DNA of 19,170 bases from Echinostoma caproni (taxonomy: Eukaryota > Platyhelminthes > Trematoda > Plagiorchiida > Echinostomatidae): the NCBI GenBank assembly GCA_900618425.1, contig UZAN01047858.1, forward strand, positions 3,827 through 22,996, read 5' to 3'. The position numbers and the translations under genes are program-made. Position 1 is the first letter of the stretch, and each line of letters opens with the position of its first letter. The notes beneath the pieces are model-generated. The model did not search any database. It saw nothing but the letters and a program-made list of their open reading frames with translations, and had not been told where the DNA came from. This document shows positions 7,960-17,735 of this stretch, in pieces.

Positions 7960-9895
7960 TTAAAAGGTATCTGTGAATTTGGTTTGAACTACTTCTAGAA
8001 CAGAGGCTACTGAAAAGGCATTAGTAGAGTTCTCCGCTCGAGGAGAGAAATAAAATGAAGACTTGCGAACTCTCATATAATTTAAAATGACTTTTTGTTT
8101 GTTTTTCTTTTGTTGGGGATGAGTAAATAAACCTAAATGGCGGTCAAGAAGAAGTTTAAAGATCGCCTTGCTGGGGGCGCTGACTATCTCTTCTGGAAGG
8201 TCATTCCATAGCATCCTGAAGGTAAAAAATGAGATACGTAGAGTGGTTCTCGGACGGAGCTTAAAGATGTTTTTGCTATGACCTCGGGTAGGCTGAGTCA
8301 GCAATGACAAAAAAGGTTTTGACAGTGCCCGTGTCGAAGAGATGGTAGAGAAGAAATAGATCTTCCCGAATGCGTTTGATTTCTAGCGCGCAAAGGCCCA
8401 GTTGTTGGAGCAGAATTGGGTACGAGAGGTCCTTGAATCCGAGGACGGATTTTGTAGCGGCCCTCTGGACGCGCTCAAGGCAGTCACGATCTCGGATGGG
8501 GCCACACTGTGCAACTTGGTTTCCATATTCTAAGAGAGGGCGGATGTACGTTCCGTAAATAAAGGGAAAGTCATCCTAACGAATACGGGGGAAACATCTT
8601 TTAATGAGGTTCAGGACTCGAAAAGCAGCCTTACTGGCTAAATGGTTATGATAAGAGAAAGACAGATTGTTGTTTAATTTGATGAGGTTCAGGACTCGAA
8701 AAGCGGGTTTACTGGCTAAATGGTTATGATAAGAGAAAGACAGATTGTTGTTTAACCAAAAACCAAGATGCCTTACTGGCTAGATGGCTATGATAAGAGA
8801 AAGACAGATTGTTGTTTAACCAGAAACCAAGAACTTTGTATTGGTCCATTGGGGTTGTAGGTGGGAACCTTCTATCGTAAAAAGGTGAGATGGGTAACCA
8901 TTGAACGACATCCCAACACACTTATCATTGTTGATCGAAAGATTCCAATCTAGTGACCAGCGTTTGGTGGCATCAATTGAGGCCTGTAAAAGAGAGGCAC
9001 CTATATCCCAGATGGTGACAGCATCGGTGTACAGCGCAATCCTTGATGACACTACATCGGGTAAGTCACTTATATAAATGAGGAAGAGAATGGGTCCTAG
9101 AACAGAACCTTGGGGAACACCGGTCGTAATTGGGCTGGGCTGGGATGAAGATTTGCCAACCCGAACAGCAAACGAGCGATTTGAGAGGAAGCTTCGAAAA
9201 AGAGTAAAAAGGGCATTTACAATGCCGTGTGCCGGAAGTTTGTGGAAAAGAGGGATGTGTGGAACCTTGTCAAAAGCCTTCGCGAAGTCAATGAACGGGC
9301 ATGAGAGACGTTGCCGGAATCTTAGGCTTTAGTCAGGCTACCCATGACAGTCAGCATATTGGTGATGCATGACCTACAAGGTAGAAAACCGTGATGGAAA
9401 CGAGAGATCAAGTTATTGATCCTAAGATGCCTCAGGATTTCGTCCTATATTAGACGCTCAAAAATGTTGCTGGGGATGCTGGTTAGGGAGATTGGACGGT
9501 AGCTAACAGGGAAGTGCTTACCACCCTTTTTGTATACGGGGCAAATAACGGCTTCCTTCCAACTTGTGGGAAAGATTCCCTCGTCCATACTGCGTTGAAA
9601 GAGAAGGGTGTACGGGGCAGCAAGTACACCGGCTGACTACACTAGTAATCTAGGGTGGATATTATCAGGGCCCATGGAGCAGTATGGATTAATGCTCCAG
9701 AGGCTCCTTTCAAACTTATCCTGTGAGAAAAGGATACATCTTCAGGAGGAATTTGTATCCAGATGCTACAAAATGAGGTGACTGAGCACGGGAGGGGAGT
9801 TGAATGTTTTCTGGAAGTGTGTTCGGAAGGTATCCGCCACCTTTGCTGGGCACGTGGCAATCGATCCGTCTGGTACCGAGATCACAGAAGCATTT
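7960..9895 (-). pseudogene. LINE D reverse transcriptase relic (CR1-like), most of the domain
   Basis: This is the longest RT relic in the window. On the minus strand from 9895 it reads PDGSIATCPAKVADTFRTHF (linker), MGPDNIHPRLL, then FPTSWKEAVICPVYKKGGKH and VSYRPISLTSIPSNIFERLI (motifs 1-2). FHHGFLPCRSC, PITTGVPQGSVLGP (motif B, about 9131-9090) and the active site follow. The active site reads YTDA instead of Y/FADD (9031-9020), so the second catalytic Asp is Ala. The C-terminus shows LNNNLSFSYHSHLASKAAF, then LERVQRAATKSVLGF (about 8480), and after a shift RTTLRISFFTFRMLWNDLP and PSKAIFKLLLDRHLG (about 8250-8130). Frameshifts and stops are scattered throughout, and a local repeat expansion sits at 8602-8835. 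ORF1 and the endonuclease are absent; the 5' edge meets the oppositely oriented LINE B copy. Confidence 0.9.
8602..8835. repeat. Imperfect tandem triplication inside RT relic D
   Basis: A unit containing TTACTGGCTAAATGGTTATG and GACAGATTGTTGTTTAA occurs three times: about 8602-8679, 8680-8767 and 8768-8835. TTACTGGCTA starts at 8631, 8709 and 8773. Copies are nearly identical where they overlap, so the duplications are recent compared with the age of the RT relic they disrupt. Confidence 0.85.
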
Positions 9896-10334
9896 ATCTG
9901 TATCGACTGTATCAAAATTAAAAAACCATTTATTTGTCAGTCACTTGGCGTCTCTTTCTGAATCACTCTGCCTTTCTCTAGCTCGATTCCAGCGCTTCTT
10001 CCGAAATCATGAATGTTTCATCTTTTCTATACACCTGCTATTCGAACTCGTTTTCGCTCATTTTCTCTAAAACGAATATTACAACTTCCAGTTTGTATCT
10101 TGCCCATTGTTTTTCATAAGACAAACGTTTACATTGATTTTCTCTACATAACTGATCACCCCCAGTGCTCTATCATATGACCTTGTCCGCTTTGTGTTTC
10201 TTTTTTACCGTATTGCACATTTACGATATCTTTCGCACCCGTTTGAGAATTACGTTCTTATACTCTGTACTATTAATTTTTTCTCCACTGTCATTTTTAC
10301 ATTGTTGTACATTTAATCATGCACACTAGCATGC

Positions 10335-10351
10335 TTCACGGGTTTCGTGAA
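10335..10351 (+). other. 3' stem-loop of LINE B (copy 2)
   Basis: TTCACG-GGTTT-CGTGAA is a perfect 6-bp stem with a 5-base loop, 11 bases before the ATT tail. It is the counterpart of the hairpin at 3683-3697, with the same loop length and near-identical stem. Confidence 0.65.
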
Positions 10352-10362
10352 ATATACCCTTA

Positions 10363-10378
10363 ATATTATTATTATTAT
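10363..10378. repeat. (ATT)n tail of LINE B copy 2
   Basis: About five ATT units directly after the stem-loop; the tail is shorter than that of the copy at 3638-3675. Confidence 0.8.
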
Positions 10379-10400
10379 CATAAGCATGCTACCGAAATTA

Positions 10401-10571
10401 TGCATTGCAATCGTTGTCATCGTTNGTTGGTACCATCAAGAGTGTGAGAAGTTATCCAAGACAGCATACGAACTGTATTTGGAGCACAAATCCCTGAAGT
10501 GGATTTGTGACCAATTCATATCACAAGCAGGAGAATGCTCGCGCATTCTTGAGGGCAAACTATACCCTTAG
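10401..10571 (+). pseudogene. LINE E ORF1 scrap: second PHD-like finger
   Basis: A C4HC3-type finger is visible across a frameshift at the N of 10425: CNRCHR (Cys at 10406 and 10415), then WYHQECEKLSKTAYELYL with His at 10434 and Cys at 10443, then LKWICDQF with Cys at 10506. The last ligand is Phe (10515) where Cys is expected. WYHxxC followed by WxC is typical of PHD fingers. The frame continues to a TAG at 10569. This is a different family from the 2572 ORF1. 10572-11040 may hold more of the same ORF1 in broken frames, including a Pro-rich piece near 10975, but I cannot support it further. Confidence 0.62.
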
Positions 10572-11105
10572 ATGGGGAGAAAGCACCGGGGCCTGCACAT
10601 TCTAAAGTGCTTACTACCCATCTCGAGAAAAGCCGAAATTTACGCTAAACAGAGAAAGATAAAAGGGTAGAGAAATTTCGGTGTAAAAAACCGAAAACGA
10701 AAGCGGTAGAGACGACGGAGCCGAAAGATATATGCTTGAGGTTGGATCGCCTATGATAGAAGCAGGCTCTCATGAAGCAGATCCGTCAGTCTATTCTAAT
10801 TTGGGCGAAGGAGTTATTGCTCCATAACTGCGCTGAGCCCACAATCATAGATGGCGGATATCGCCGTGAAATATACTACAGGCATGTGCAGGATGTCCTT
10901 TGCCTGGCGGGAATGCTATCCACAACCAGCACTGTAAAGTGTCATACGGTGGGACTGTGGATGGGAGAAAAGGCATTCCACCCACCTCCCCGCAACCGCA
11001 ACCGCATCTGAAGAAGAGCAACTCTTACAATAAGCAAAATGATTGGAATCACAAAGATGAATATTAGAGGATAGGTGCTTAGTAATAATAATACTCTCAA
11101 AAGAC
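10572..11105 (+). other. Unrecognised, possible ORF1 remainder
   Basis: A 79-codon open frame (10772-11011) and a purine-rich stretch (10610-10730) occur here. No motif is secure. A short reading near 11058 (KMNIRG) faintly recalls the start of LINE endonucleases but is too short to call. Confidence 0.25.
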
Positions 11106-11810
11106 TTAAGTAAAACTCAAGATGAAGCAATAGACCAAAACACCCTTTTCTTTCCTAGGTACTGGAGTGCTACGAACATCACGCCGTGTTAACTGGTTTT
11201 CCTTCTGACAGACATGTATTGAAAATAAATGAAACGGTTTATGTGAGGTGGTTTTCATATGTTTTAAGGACCATTGGGGATAACCCATCAAAGCCAGCGG
11301 ATTTATTTCCATTGACAACATTTAACTCCTTTAAAACTTGCTCTTTTGTGACAGACACAGGAAAGTGGGAATCAAGTGACGTTGTGTTTGGACTCGGTGA
11401 AGCCTGCACAGCGTTTTTTACTGAAGCAAAAGATTTTGGAGCTCACTGATATCACATGAGAGTGTGGTAGGTGAATTTAAACGACCACAGAACAACTTCA
11501 GTCCGTTCCGTAGCTGATGGCAGGATTTGTCTCCTGGCATGGTGTCAGAACACAATTGATTGAGATAAGCCATCTCGCTTGGGATGTGAAAGTTGACAGA
11601 TTTAACCGTCAGTTTATCTCTCAAGCGATACGCCCTTACTTTCAGCTTTCGTAACCGTTTCAGTCTATGGGAGATGAAGCGGTTGGGCTGTAAGTGAATC
11701 CACGGCAACACACATCATAACAATAGTTGAGGTAATTGGTAAGGTTCTCACAGAAGACTGAAATATAAGGATCGAAGAGTTCTTGTAAGTCCGTACCGCC
11801 AACCATGGGT
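11106..11810 (-). pseudogene. LINE F ORF2 linker and RT start
   Basis: On the minus strand from about 11810: ELKPMVGGTDLQELFDPYIS, VFCENLTNYLNYC, then a basic linker (FISHRLKRLRKLKVRAYRLR, 11668-11609). The RT start is clear: KEQVLKELNVVNGNKSAGFD followed by GLSPMVLKTYENHLT (about 11345-11265), then FIFNTCLSEGKPVN. After a frameshift comes DVRSTPVPRKEKG (motif 1), where it breaks near 11120. Several frames are used and stops are present. It overlaps in content with relic D, so it is a separate element. Its style is closer to relic C, and C and F could be the two ends of one minus-strand element, but this is only a guess. Confidence 0.78.
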
Positions 11811-12053
11811 TTTAATTCTATCAAATTGGTCAGATGGTTTTATCGTAAATGTATCTTACGTGCATCTTTCTTCATCAGGATTTTTTGCTTCCATTTCCAA
11901 ATATTGTATGTAAAACTCTAATCATACAGTGATTGGAATTGCTTACTGATGCACGTTCGAAGGCACGGAAGAAAAATGATTCGTTAACTAGAAAGTGTCC
12001 TAAGGAGGCATCATTTTGAGTGGAAGAAGCAACAGGGTTCTGAAGGGATATAA
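11811..12053. other. No gene recognised
   Basis: The sequence is AT-rich with no convincing frame on either strand. It may include the upstream (endonuclease) portion of relic F, decayed beyond recognition. Confidence 0.3.
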
Positions 12054-12488
12054 GTATATAAAACTCACATTACATCTGTTCATATCACCAGTAGCGATGA
12101 ATACAGATGTTACAAAATTGTCCAACATGATTGGATAGAATACATTCAAGAAGGAGAACAGTCAGGAGTGATTTACAGGTTTGCAAAGATGATCGAAGAG
12201 TGACGCAGGAAAAAAATGTGGTTGACATTATACAGAAACAAAATAAACGTTTTGTGTGCAGTGAGTCAGTATGTATTTGGTGGAGTTGCACTACGATCGG
12301 CGCACATAAGTAATGACATCTCCACATTTAGTTTTCCTTCCTGGAGGTCTGTCTGCTGAAAATATTTAGAAGCATTCTATATGAATCAATTCGTCCTCGA
12401 CGGTTTCTTGTACCCAAGAATCTTGGAAAAGTAGCAGAAAACTTTTGGAGTACTCTTCATACTGAATCACAAAACGGATGTCCACTAG
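12054..12488 (+). pseudogene. Unidentified decayed reading frame
   Basis: One frame spans about 145 codons with only three stops (12201, 12357, 12432). It contains protein-like stretches such as IVQHDWIEYIQEGEQSGVIY and YVFGGVALRSAHISND, and later LEAFYMNQFVLDGFLYP. I do not recognise a family; a transposase was considered and could not be supported. Random sequence would give about six stops over this length, so the signal is weak. Confidence 0.18.
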
Positions 12489-12799
12489 CGCAGAAAAAAA
12501 ATGGACGATTATTCGACGACAAAATGATGGGAAACCAATCTCTTCAGGTGTCCGTGCTCAAGTACAACCTTCCAGCCAGGACAATGTGTTTTCCGTTTGC
12601 AATATGATATTCTGCTGATCCTTTCAATCTTATTTCTTACAAAACCAGAAAAGCATGGAGGACGACTAGTCAATATATTACACGGATACTTGTAAAGAAA
12701 TTAAACTAAGCGCGTGGTGGGTAGTAACTGAAATCACCGTACGTGATACAAACGTATACCCGGAGGTTGTGTGTGAGAAAAAACCAAACCTTCAGCGCT

Positions 12800-13770
12800 A
12801 ACCAAAATGTCACGGCCAATTTCAAAGCCTTTCGCGTGGGAGTGAAGGAGGATTGGTCGAACTGCGGGTATGCTTACAGTGGGTTCCCACTGGGCTCGGT
12901 CCTTCGACCATTGGTATTTCTTCTCTTCATCAATGATCTAGTCCCCCATCTATCAAACCCGACGTTCATCTTTTCAGACGACGTTACACTCCTTAGCTCG
13001 CATCAGGGCCTAGACCTTCAGCTTGACCTAGATGCAGTTCAAGCATGGTCTGCAGAGTTGGTCTCCCTTTAAATGCAGCGAGATGTAAGGTTCTTCGATC
13101 CGGGAGCTCTCAGGGAACTGGGCCACGCTACATGCGAACTCGAGACAGGGGGGCTATCGCAGTAGTGCCAGAGATCAGGGACCTAGGGGTTACTCTGAAA
13201 TCCGCCTTCAACTCCACTGCCCAGCGTCTTGCTGCGGGACGTATGGCCAATGGAGTGTTGTTTAGGTTGAAGCGCACAGTGACGTCCAGGGACCCTGTTG
13301 TGCTAGTCCCGCTCTGCATGGCCTTTGTTCGGCCGGACCTAGAGTACTGTGTACAAGTGTAGTCTCCAGGACTGAAGAGGGATAAAAAGGTTCTGAAAGA
13401 GTACAGAGGAGATCCACGCGCATGTTCCCGCACCTTCGGACAGTGACATATGCCGAACGCCTTCCGGGGCTGAACCTGTTCTCACTCAATCGGAGAAGGC
13501 TGAGGGGGACCTGATTGAAACTTTCCGTAATTTGACGGTTTTCTGTCATGTAATCTCCCACCTGCGTCAGCGGAACGATGTACTAAACAGAAGGGGACAC
13601 AGCATGAAGTTAGACAATCCTCGGGCACTCAAACGCCTGAGAGCCACCTCTTTTCGCACCTGATAGTAAATACACGGAACAAACTGCCTCAGGATGTAGT
13701 GGCATCAAAACCATTGCCGAGTTCAAGCTGAAGGTTGACGCATCCTGGACATTAACGTTTTCGGATTGTA
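12800..13770 (+). pseudogene. Reverse transcriptase back half with intact FSDD (possible LINE A continuation)
   Basis: From about 12821: NFKAFRVGV, then SGFPLGSVLRPLVFLLFIND (motif B, with Gln replaced by Leu in the usual PQG), and the active site FSDDVTLL with both Asp codons kept (12977-12982). A frameshift near 13060 leads to LPLNAARCKVLRSG and IRDLGVTLKSAFNSTAQRLA. RPDLEYCVQV follows, then a TAG at 13360 where Trp is expected. Further shifted frames give ERVQRRSTRMFPHLRTVTYA, LNRRRLRG, RGHSMKLDNPRALKRLRATS and KTIAEFKLKVDA, the standard CR1-type C-terminus. No YxDD-upstream RT is present; its left edge matches the point where LINE A breaks off at 6271. Confidence 0.9.
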
Positions 13771-13998
13771 TCTGAAACTGGGCGTAAGGTCGCTACTAGC
13801 TCATTCGTACCCTTCTCCCCTCTTTATATGAGGCTCTTCTACCTTGAGATAATTCACCTGATTTCTCCAACTCACAACTCCATTTTCATTCCCTGTTCAT
13901 CACACATTCTAATAAAATTTCTCAACTTCCAGCATCACCACTTTTAGATCATGTTTCTTCTCCACAACACATCCCGTACTCTGAATAGCTCGGGGCGG
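13771..13998 (+). other. Probable 3' UTR, no gene
   Basis: Pyrimidine-rich and non-coding, following the RT C-terminus. AATAAA occurs at about 13911. No stem-loop plus microsatellite end like that of LINE B was found. Confidence 0.35.
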
Positions 13999-14195
13999 TG
14001 AGTTGCGAGATGTTTCTTTGATCCTTATCAAAGTACTTAAATCCCCCGTAGGATACCCTAGGTTGAGGAAACCAAGGGCAATCAGAAACATCAGAGCAAG
14101 TTCTTGCATACAGAGTAGTTAGCAACTGGAATAAACTGTTTCAAGAAGTGGTCTCGGCAACAGCGTTAGCCCAATTTAGATTCAAGATAGACTAA
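13999..14195 (+). pseudogene. Second LINE RT C-terminal scrap
   Basis: RLRKPRAIRNIRASS (from 14060) and, after a one-base shift, YRVVSNWNKLFQEVVSATAL followed by AQFRFKID and a TAA at 14193. This is the terminal 'RVVN-WN-LP--VV-A-S---FK--LD' module of CR1-type RTs. It differs clearly from the equivalent segment at about 13610-13740, so it comes from another family or subfamily. Upstream, GELRDVSLILIKVL (from about 14000) may be the preceding RRLRGDL block. Confidence 0.65.
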
Positions 14196-15383
14196 CATTA
14201 GGCAGCGGTATTCTCAGGGTAGCTTAAAAAGCAAGGGCGTTCTATCCATGGTATTGCCGTTCCGAAGCTCCGTGTGCTCTAGCTTTTCATTTCTCGCCGT
14301 ATGCTACTGTGTTCATGCCGCGACGGACCACTATCCGACGAGAAGGCTGTTGTAGGCGCGACTGTGTGCATGAATGCAGTTATGTATCGCTGACCCTTCA
14401 TCGAAAAAAGAGCATCACGGCATAGAGTACTTTCCTCCGTAAATAGCCAACCCTTCAAAAAGGTCAAAGGAGACAGATGAGGACGATGAGCCTCATGTTT
14501 ACCTCTTATCAGCACGTCTGTGAGATCAAACGGCGACAGAGAAGCTGATGCATCCATACCTCACAAACAGACAATAACCCATAAGGCATTATGGGGGGCA
14601 TGGTCTACTCCCTACTCAAGAGATAAGTGGTAGAATACCTGTAGTGAGCGGAGTTGGGGACAACAAACCCAGTTACGACTCACGGAGGCATCCACCTCTG
14701 CAACTGAGCACTGATTACAGCTGTGAGAAAAGAGGGGCAAAATACCGACCATCACCATCCTCCTAAAGCGGGTTTAGACTGGGTCCTGGATGGACTGCAA
14801 CTAGTGCGTTTTGCGCTGGGAATCTGACAGGGTCGGCGATGCTACCGTGCTGTAGATAGACCCAGATAGCTTGCTAACCAAAAGAGTACCTGAGGGATAC
14901 CACCACCATATGAAAAATGATCCGGGAACCTGGATGCCATCGACTCATGATCTTATCTGAACGCGTGTGCTGGAAGGTGAACACGAGAGAAGCGGAATCA
15001 CAGAAGAATGCAAGTGCACTCGGGAAACTCGGGAAACAGACCATAGTTTTGCACCAATCTGCTGAAATGAGGACCCCTCGGAATACTTCCACCTCCCGTA
15101 CCTTCACTCTACCTTACTGATTGCTTATTATGTCTTCTACACGGCCTTCTTTAGCACCTTGCCGGGTGTATCCCCGGCATAATCAGAAAACCGGCTACGG
15201 TATAGCATTGCCTTATCCCATTAACCGCTCAGCTAGATGCATACCTAGACTGCATGCATGTTGTTTTCTGCAGTCAGTCCCCTTGAGCAATAAATTGTAT
15301 CAGCTGCACAAGTAGCAACTGAACCAAAACGTTTCTCAAATGGGTATCGGAGGGCCCGGAAGTCGGCTCGTAAAGCATTATCT
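14196..15383. other. No gene recognised (about 1.2 kb)
   Basis: Open frames here (92 codons minus at 14279-14557; 67 and 64 codons plus at 14917 and 15121; 77 codons minus at 14874) show no family motif and have no supporting context. Some may be untranslated parts of LINEs. Nothing further is supported. Confidence 0.4.
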
Positions 15384-15480
15384 ATCGTCAAGGCACATCT
15401 AAGCAAACGATGCGCTCACGGTGCAAGAACCTGGACTCAAATTGGCATCAGGCGCACGTCCTGTAACCTGACCTGACCTG
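15384..15480 (+). repeat. Diverged direct repeat ending in (CCTGA)n, copy 1
   Basis: Starts ATCGTC, contains GGTGCAAGAA (15420) and GCACGTCCTGT (15454), and ends in a short ACCTG pentamer run. It aligns with 15544-15637. A conserved body with a short tandem tail suggests the 3' end of a SINE or truncated LINE. Confidence 0.6.
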
Positions 15481-15543
15481 TGTACTTTCACTCCGAGGAA
15501 CCAGAACCGCATTCACTCACGTTTACGTGACCAAAATAACAAA

Positions 15544-15637
15544 ATCGTCGCAGCTCTGTGATGCTCCCAGGCATATTGGTGCAAGAAACTGAACTTCTTT
15601 TGGCTCCGCCGCACGTTCTGTGTCCTGTCCTGTCCTA
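15544..15637 (+). repeat. Diverged direct repeat ending in (CCTGT)n, copy 2
   Basis: Starts ATCGTC, contains GGTGCAAGAA and GCACGTTCTGT, and ends in three CCTGT-like pentamers. The tail unit differs by one base from that of the first copy, 157-160 bases upstream. The body is diverged, so this is not a recent tandem duplication. Confidence 0.6.
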
Positions 15638-16950
15638 CAACTTCATGACTGAACCTTGACCTTAATCAAGCGCGGTTTAACATTTAGAGTAGGAAGACGA
15701 GCTGAATAAAACGTCGTCATACAATCAAAGGAAAGATCGATTTCAACCTGAAGAGTTCGAAAGAATTTAACGAACGGCTAAGGGCATCACGGCAATCCAT
15801 CATACCCTACAAAACGACGAGGCGCGCAGTTTGCATTTGGAAAACTCTACTGTTTGGTGGGTGGCCGACTGCAGTGATGATACATACCCTAGGTGAGCAA
15901 TTGGCTGCAAACCATACTATTCAGGTGTGACCCTGTTTAATTTCTCTTTGATTCTTTGTCTCTACTCTACTAGTGTCTACTATTGTAGCATAAGTTCCTG
16001 GCACCCAGTAGCTTAGCACTATTTCTGTTCCATTCACACTTGAGCACGTCCACACCAGTTTCATAGGATAATTGTTGACTTCGTGGCTGTCACGCGTAAG
16101 AATCCAGTGAAAACCGTGGTACCAACAAAACAGGTAACCACACTGTTTCCTTGTGGGAAGGCAGGGTGCTCTGCTCTGCTCTAGGATTTTCATGCTAAAT
16201 CCGATACTCTACCCTGGGTTTTATTGTTGAGTACTTTCTGACCTCTTTCTTTGCGGCCGATTACCATCATTGCCCTCGACGCCTCCCCTTTGACGATAAC
16301 CATTCTTAACGGGCCATCCTCGACGCTTGATTTGCGTTACACCACCAGCAGCGAATAACAACTTATCACTGTTAATCCCGAAAAAATCTCTCCGATACTC
16401 CGCTCATATCTTATCGTAACAGCATGCTGCGCATCACTGCGGAGCACCCAAAATGCCAGGATAGCTGAAGTACGCCCCGATCCAGCCAATCCTCTGCTTC
16501 TCGATTGTGTAGCGGCTTGAGACCAACGGTGTAACGTGCTCGAGAATGTCACCATCTTTGGTCTGCCTGTTCCGCATGTATGCTTTCACATGATTGCAGT
16601 CATTGGTTGTTTGGAGCATTCGCTCGTGCATCCTTCTCCTTTGTAGCATAGAATCCGCCAGGATCTTTGATATCCTGAGACCGCTTCTTCAGCTAAGTCT
16701 TTTATCTTTGTTTAAGTCTCTACCACCTCCGGTGAAGTACTCCTCACTTTAAACGATGCGTGAGTTCAGAGCTACACCTTTCGCTTGCTAAGCATTTCCG
16801 CTTTCAGTTACTCTCGAGCATAATCAGGCTAAACTACGGTGCTTCCAGGGAACAATATATTTTCCCTCGACTAACCAGCGTTTCTTCCTGATTCATACTA
16901 AGCGATCAAGAAACACGGAATAATTAGAGATGGGATCATCATTGCGCATC
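15638..16950. other. No gene recognised (about 1.3 kb); (GCTCT)3 run
   Basis: A (GCTCT)3 run lies at 16168-16182. A 90-codon minus frame (15921-16193) and overlapping minus frames of 71-72 codons (16337-16649) show no motif I can name. One of the latter reads like a protein (KAYMRNRQTKDGDI) but has no support. Confidence 0.4.
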
Positions 16951-16954
16951 TTGA

Positions 16955-17735
16955 TATCGCTCGTCCCCTTTCCCTAAAATTGTTTGGTCCCCCTAGTTAA
17001 CGTTTACAGTAAAGCTCTAAAAAGAGCCCCTAAGATTGACAGTAGCGTCACAAACCTTTCCAGTAGATTGGAGTCTCTAGAACTAACTGCCTCGACTGTA
17101 TCCCCGCTGGCCTTCCTAATGGACCCCCTGTCTCAACCTATGGGCAACCTTACCCACTCAGGGATGATGCTCGACTCTATCTATCTGAAATCTTCAAGCG
17201 CATTTCAAACTCCAAACATGCAGTTGTTTTTATTGTTCCAGATAAAATTCCTTTGGCGCAAGTAAAAAATGTCATCCTAAAAGCATCATACGTGGACAGT
17301 ACCCTTTCATCTGCATTTGGCTTTGTATAAAATACCAGCGAAACTCCTTCCCCCTTCTTTTACAACTTCCCAGAGAATTATTAGCCAATAAATGTATAGC
17401 TAAAAGATACACCGTTGTCAGAAATACATTCTTTAAAACTATAAAATTTTTTACAGATCTAACCCCATTTCAAAGGACTACTGGGATCTTTACCATAGAA
17501 AAGTTTTAGGTTCAGAGGGCCTCCGCCTTACCCAATGCTAGCTCTAACAGAATATTTCCACCTGTACCCTCCTCCTCCTCCCGCATGCCTTTGTCCCCAA
17601 ATGTCGATCTTCGTGCTCTCTCCTCACCCTCCTCTAAACGCCCTCCGCTTAAGTGATCGAACATTTCACCATCTAACCCTGAAATTAGTGCCCGTGCTAC
17701 TGGGCTTCTCTCCCCTCCCCTTCGTCCAATAAGAA
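16955..17735 (+). pseudogene. LINE G ORF1 relic, copy 1
   Basis: Homologous in order to the copy at 18497-19170. A coiled-coil helix reads KIDSSVTNLSSRLESLELTA (17032-17091), then SQPMGNL. An RRM-like segment follows a frameshift near 17180-17240 (DKIPLAQVKNVILKAS). In another frame, FPLLLQLPRELLANK and RNTFFKTIKFFTDLTPFQR (about 17350-17485) carry the DLTPxQR motif common at the end of LINE ORF1 RNA-binding regions. A Ser/Pro-rich tail follows (VPSSSSRMPLSP, SSPSSKRPPLK). It is 5'-truncated near 16955 and broken by shifts and stops. Coiled coil plus RRM is the L1/L2-like ORF1 architecture, which binds element RNA as a trimer. Confidence 0.72.

Larger units (their letters stand above)
9890..10380 (+). 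mobile_element. LINE B 3' end, second copy, opposite orientation
   Basis: Ends on the + strand with a 6-bp stem-loop (10335-10351), then (ATT)n (10363-10378). The block at 10179-10208 matches the reverse complement of 3817-3846. Shared bases around the hairpin (GCATGCTTCACGGG, CGTGA) strengthen the homology. No confident coding sequence was found, although KLKNHLFVSHL near 9921-9953 has the look of an RT C-terminal tail (weak). It replaces the expected upstream part of minus-strand relic D, so it probably inserted there or recombined with it. Confidence 0.65.

Noticed and set aside
11860..11882. CTGATGA on the minus strand as a possible hammerhead core
   Set aside because: GAAA follows too closely for a stem II, and no stems I or III are visible.
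12054..12488. Tc1/mariner-type transposase
   Set aside because: A stretch with Trp-Trp in one frame recalled the transposase core, but no catalytic Asp motifs or terminal inverted repeats could be found.
16337..16649. Overlapping minus-strand frames as a gene
   Set aside because: Short, overlapping, no recognisable domain, and in a region with no other coding support.
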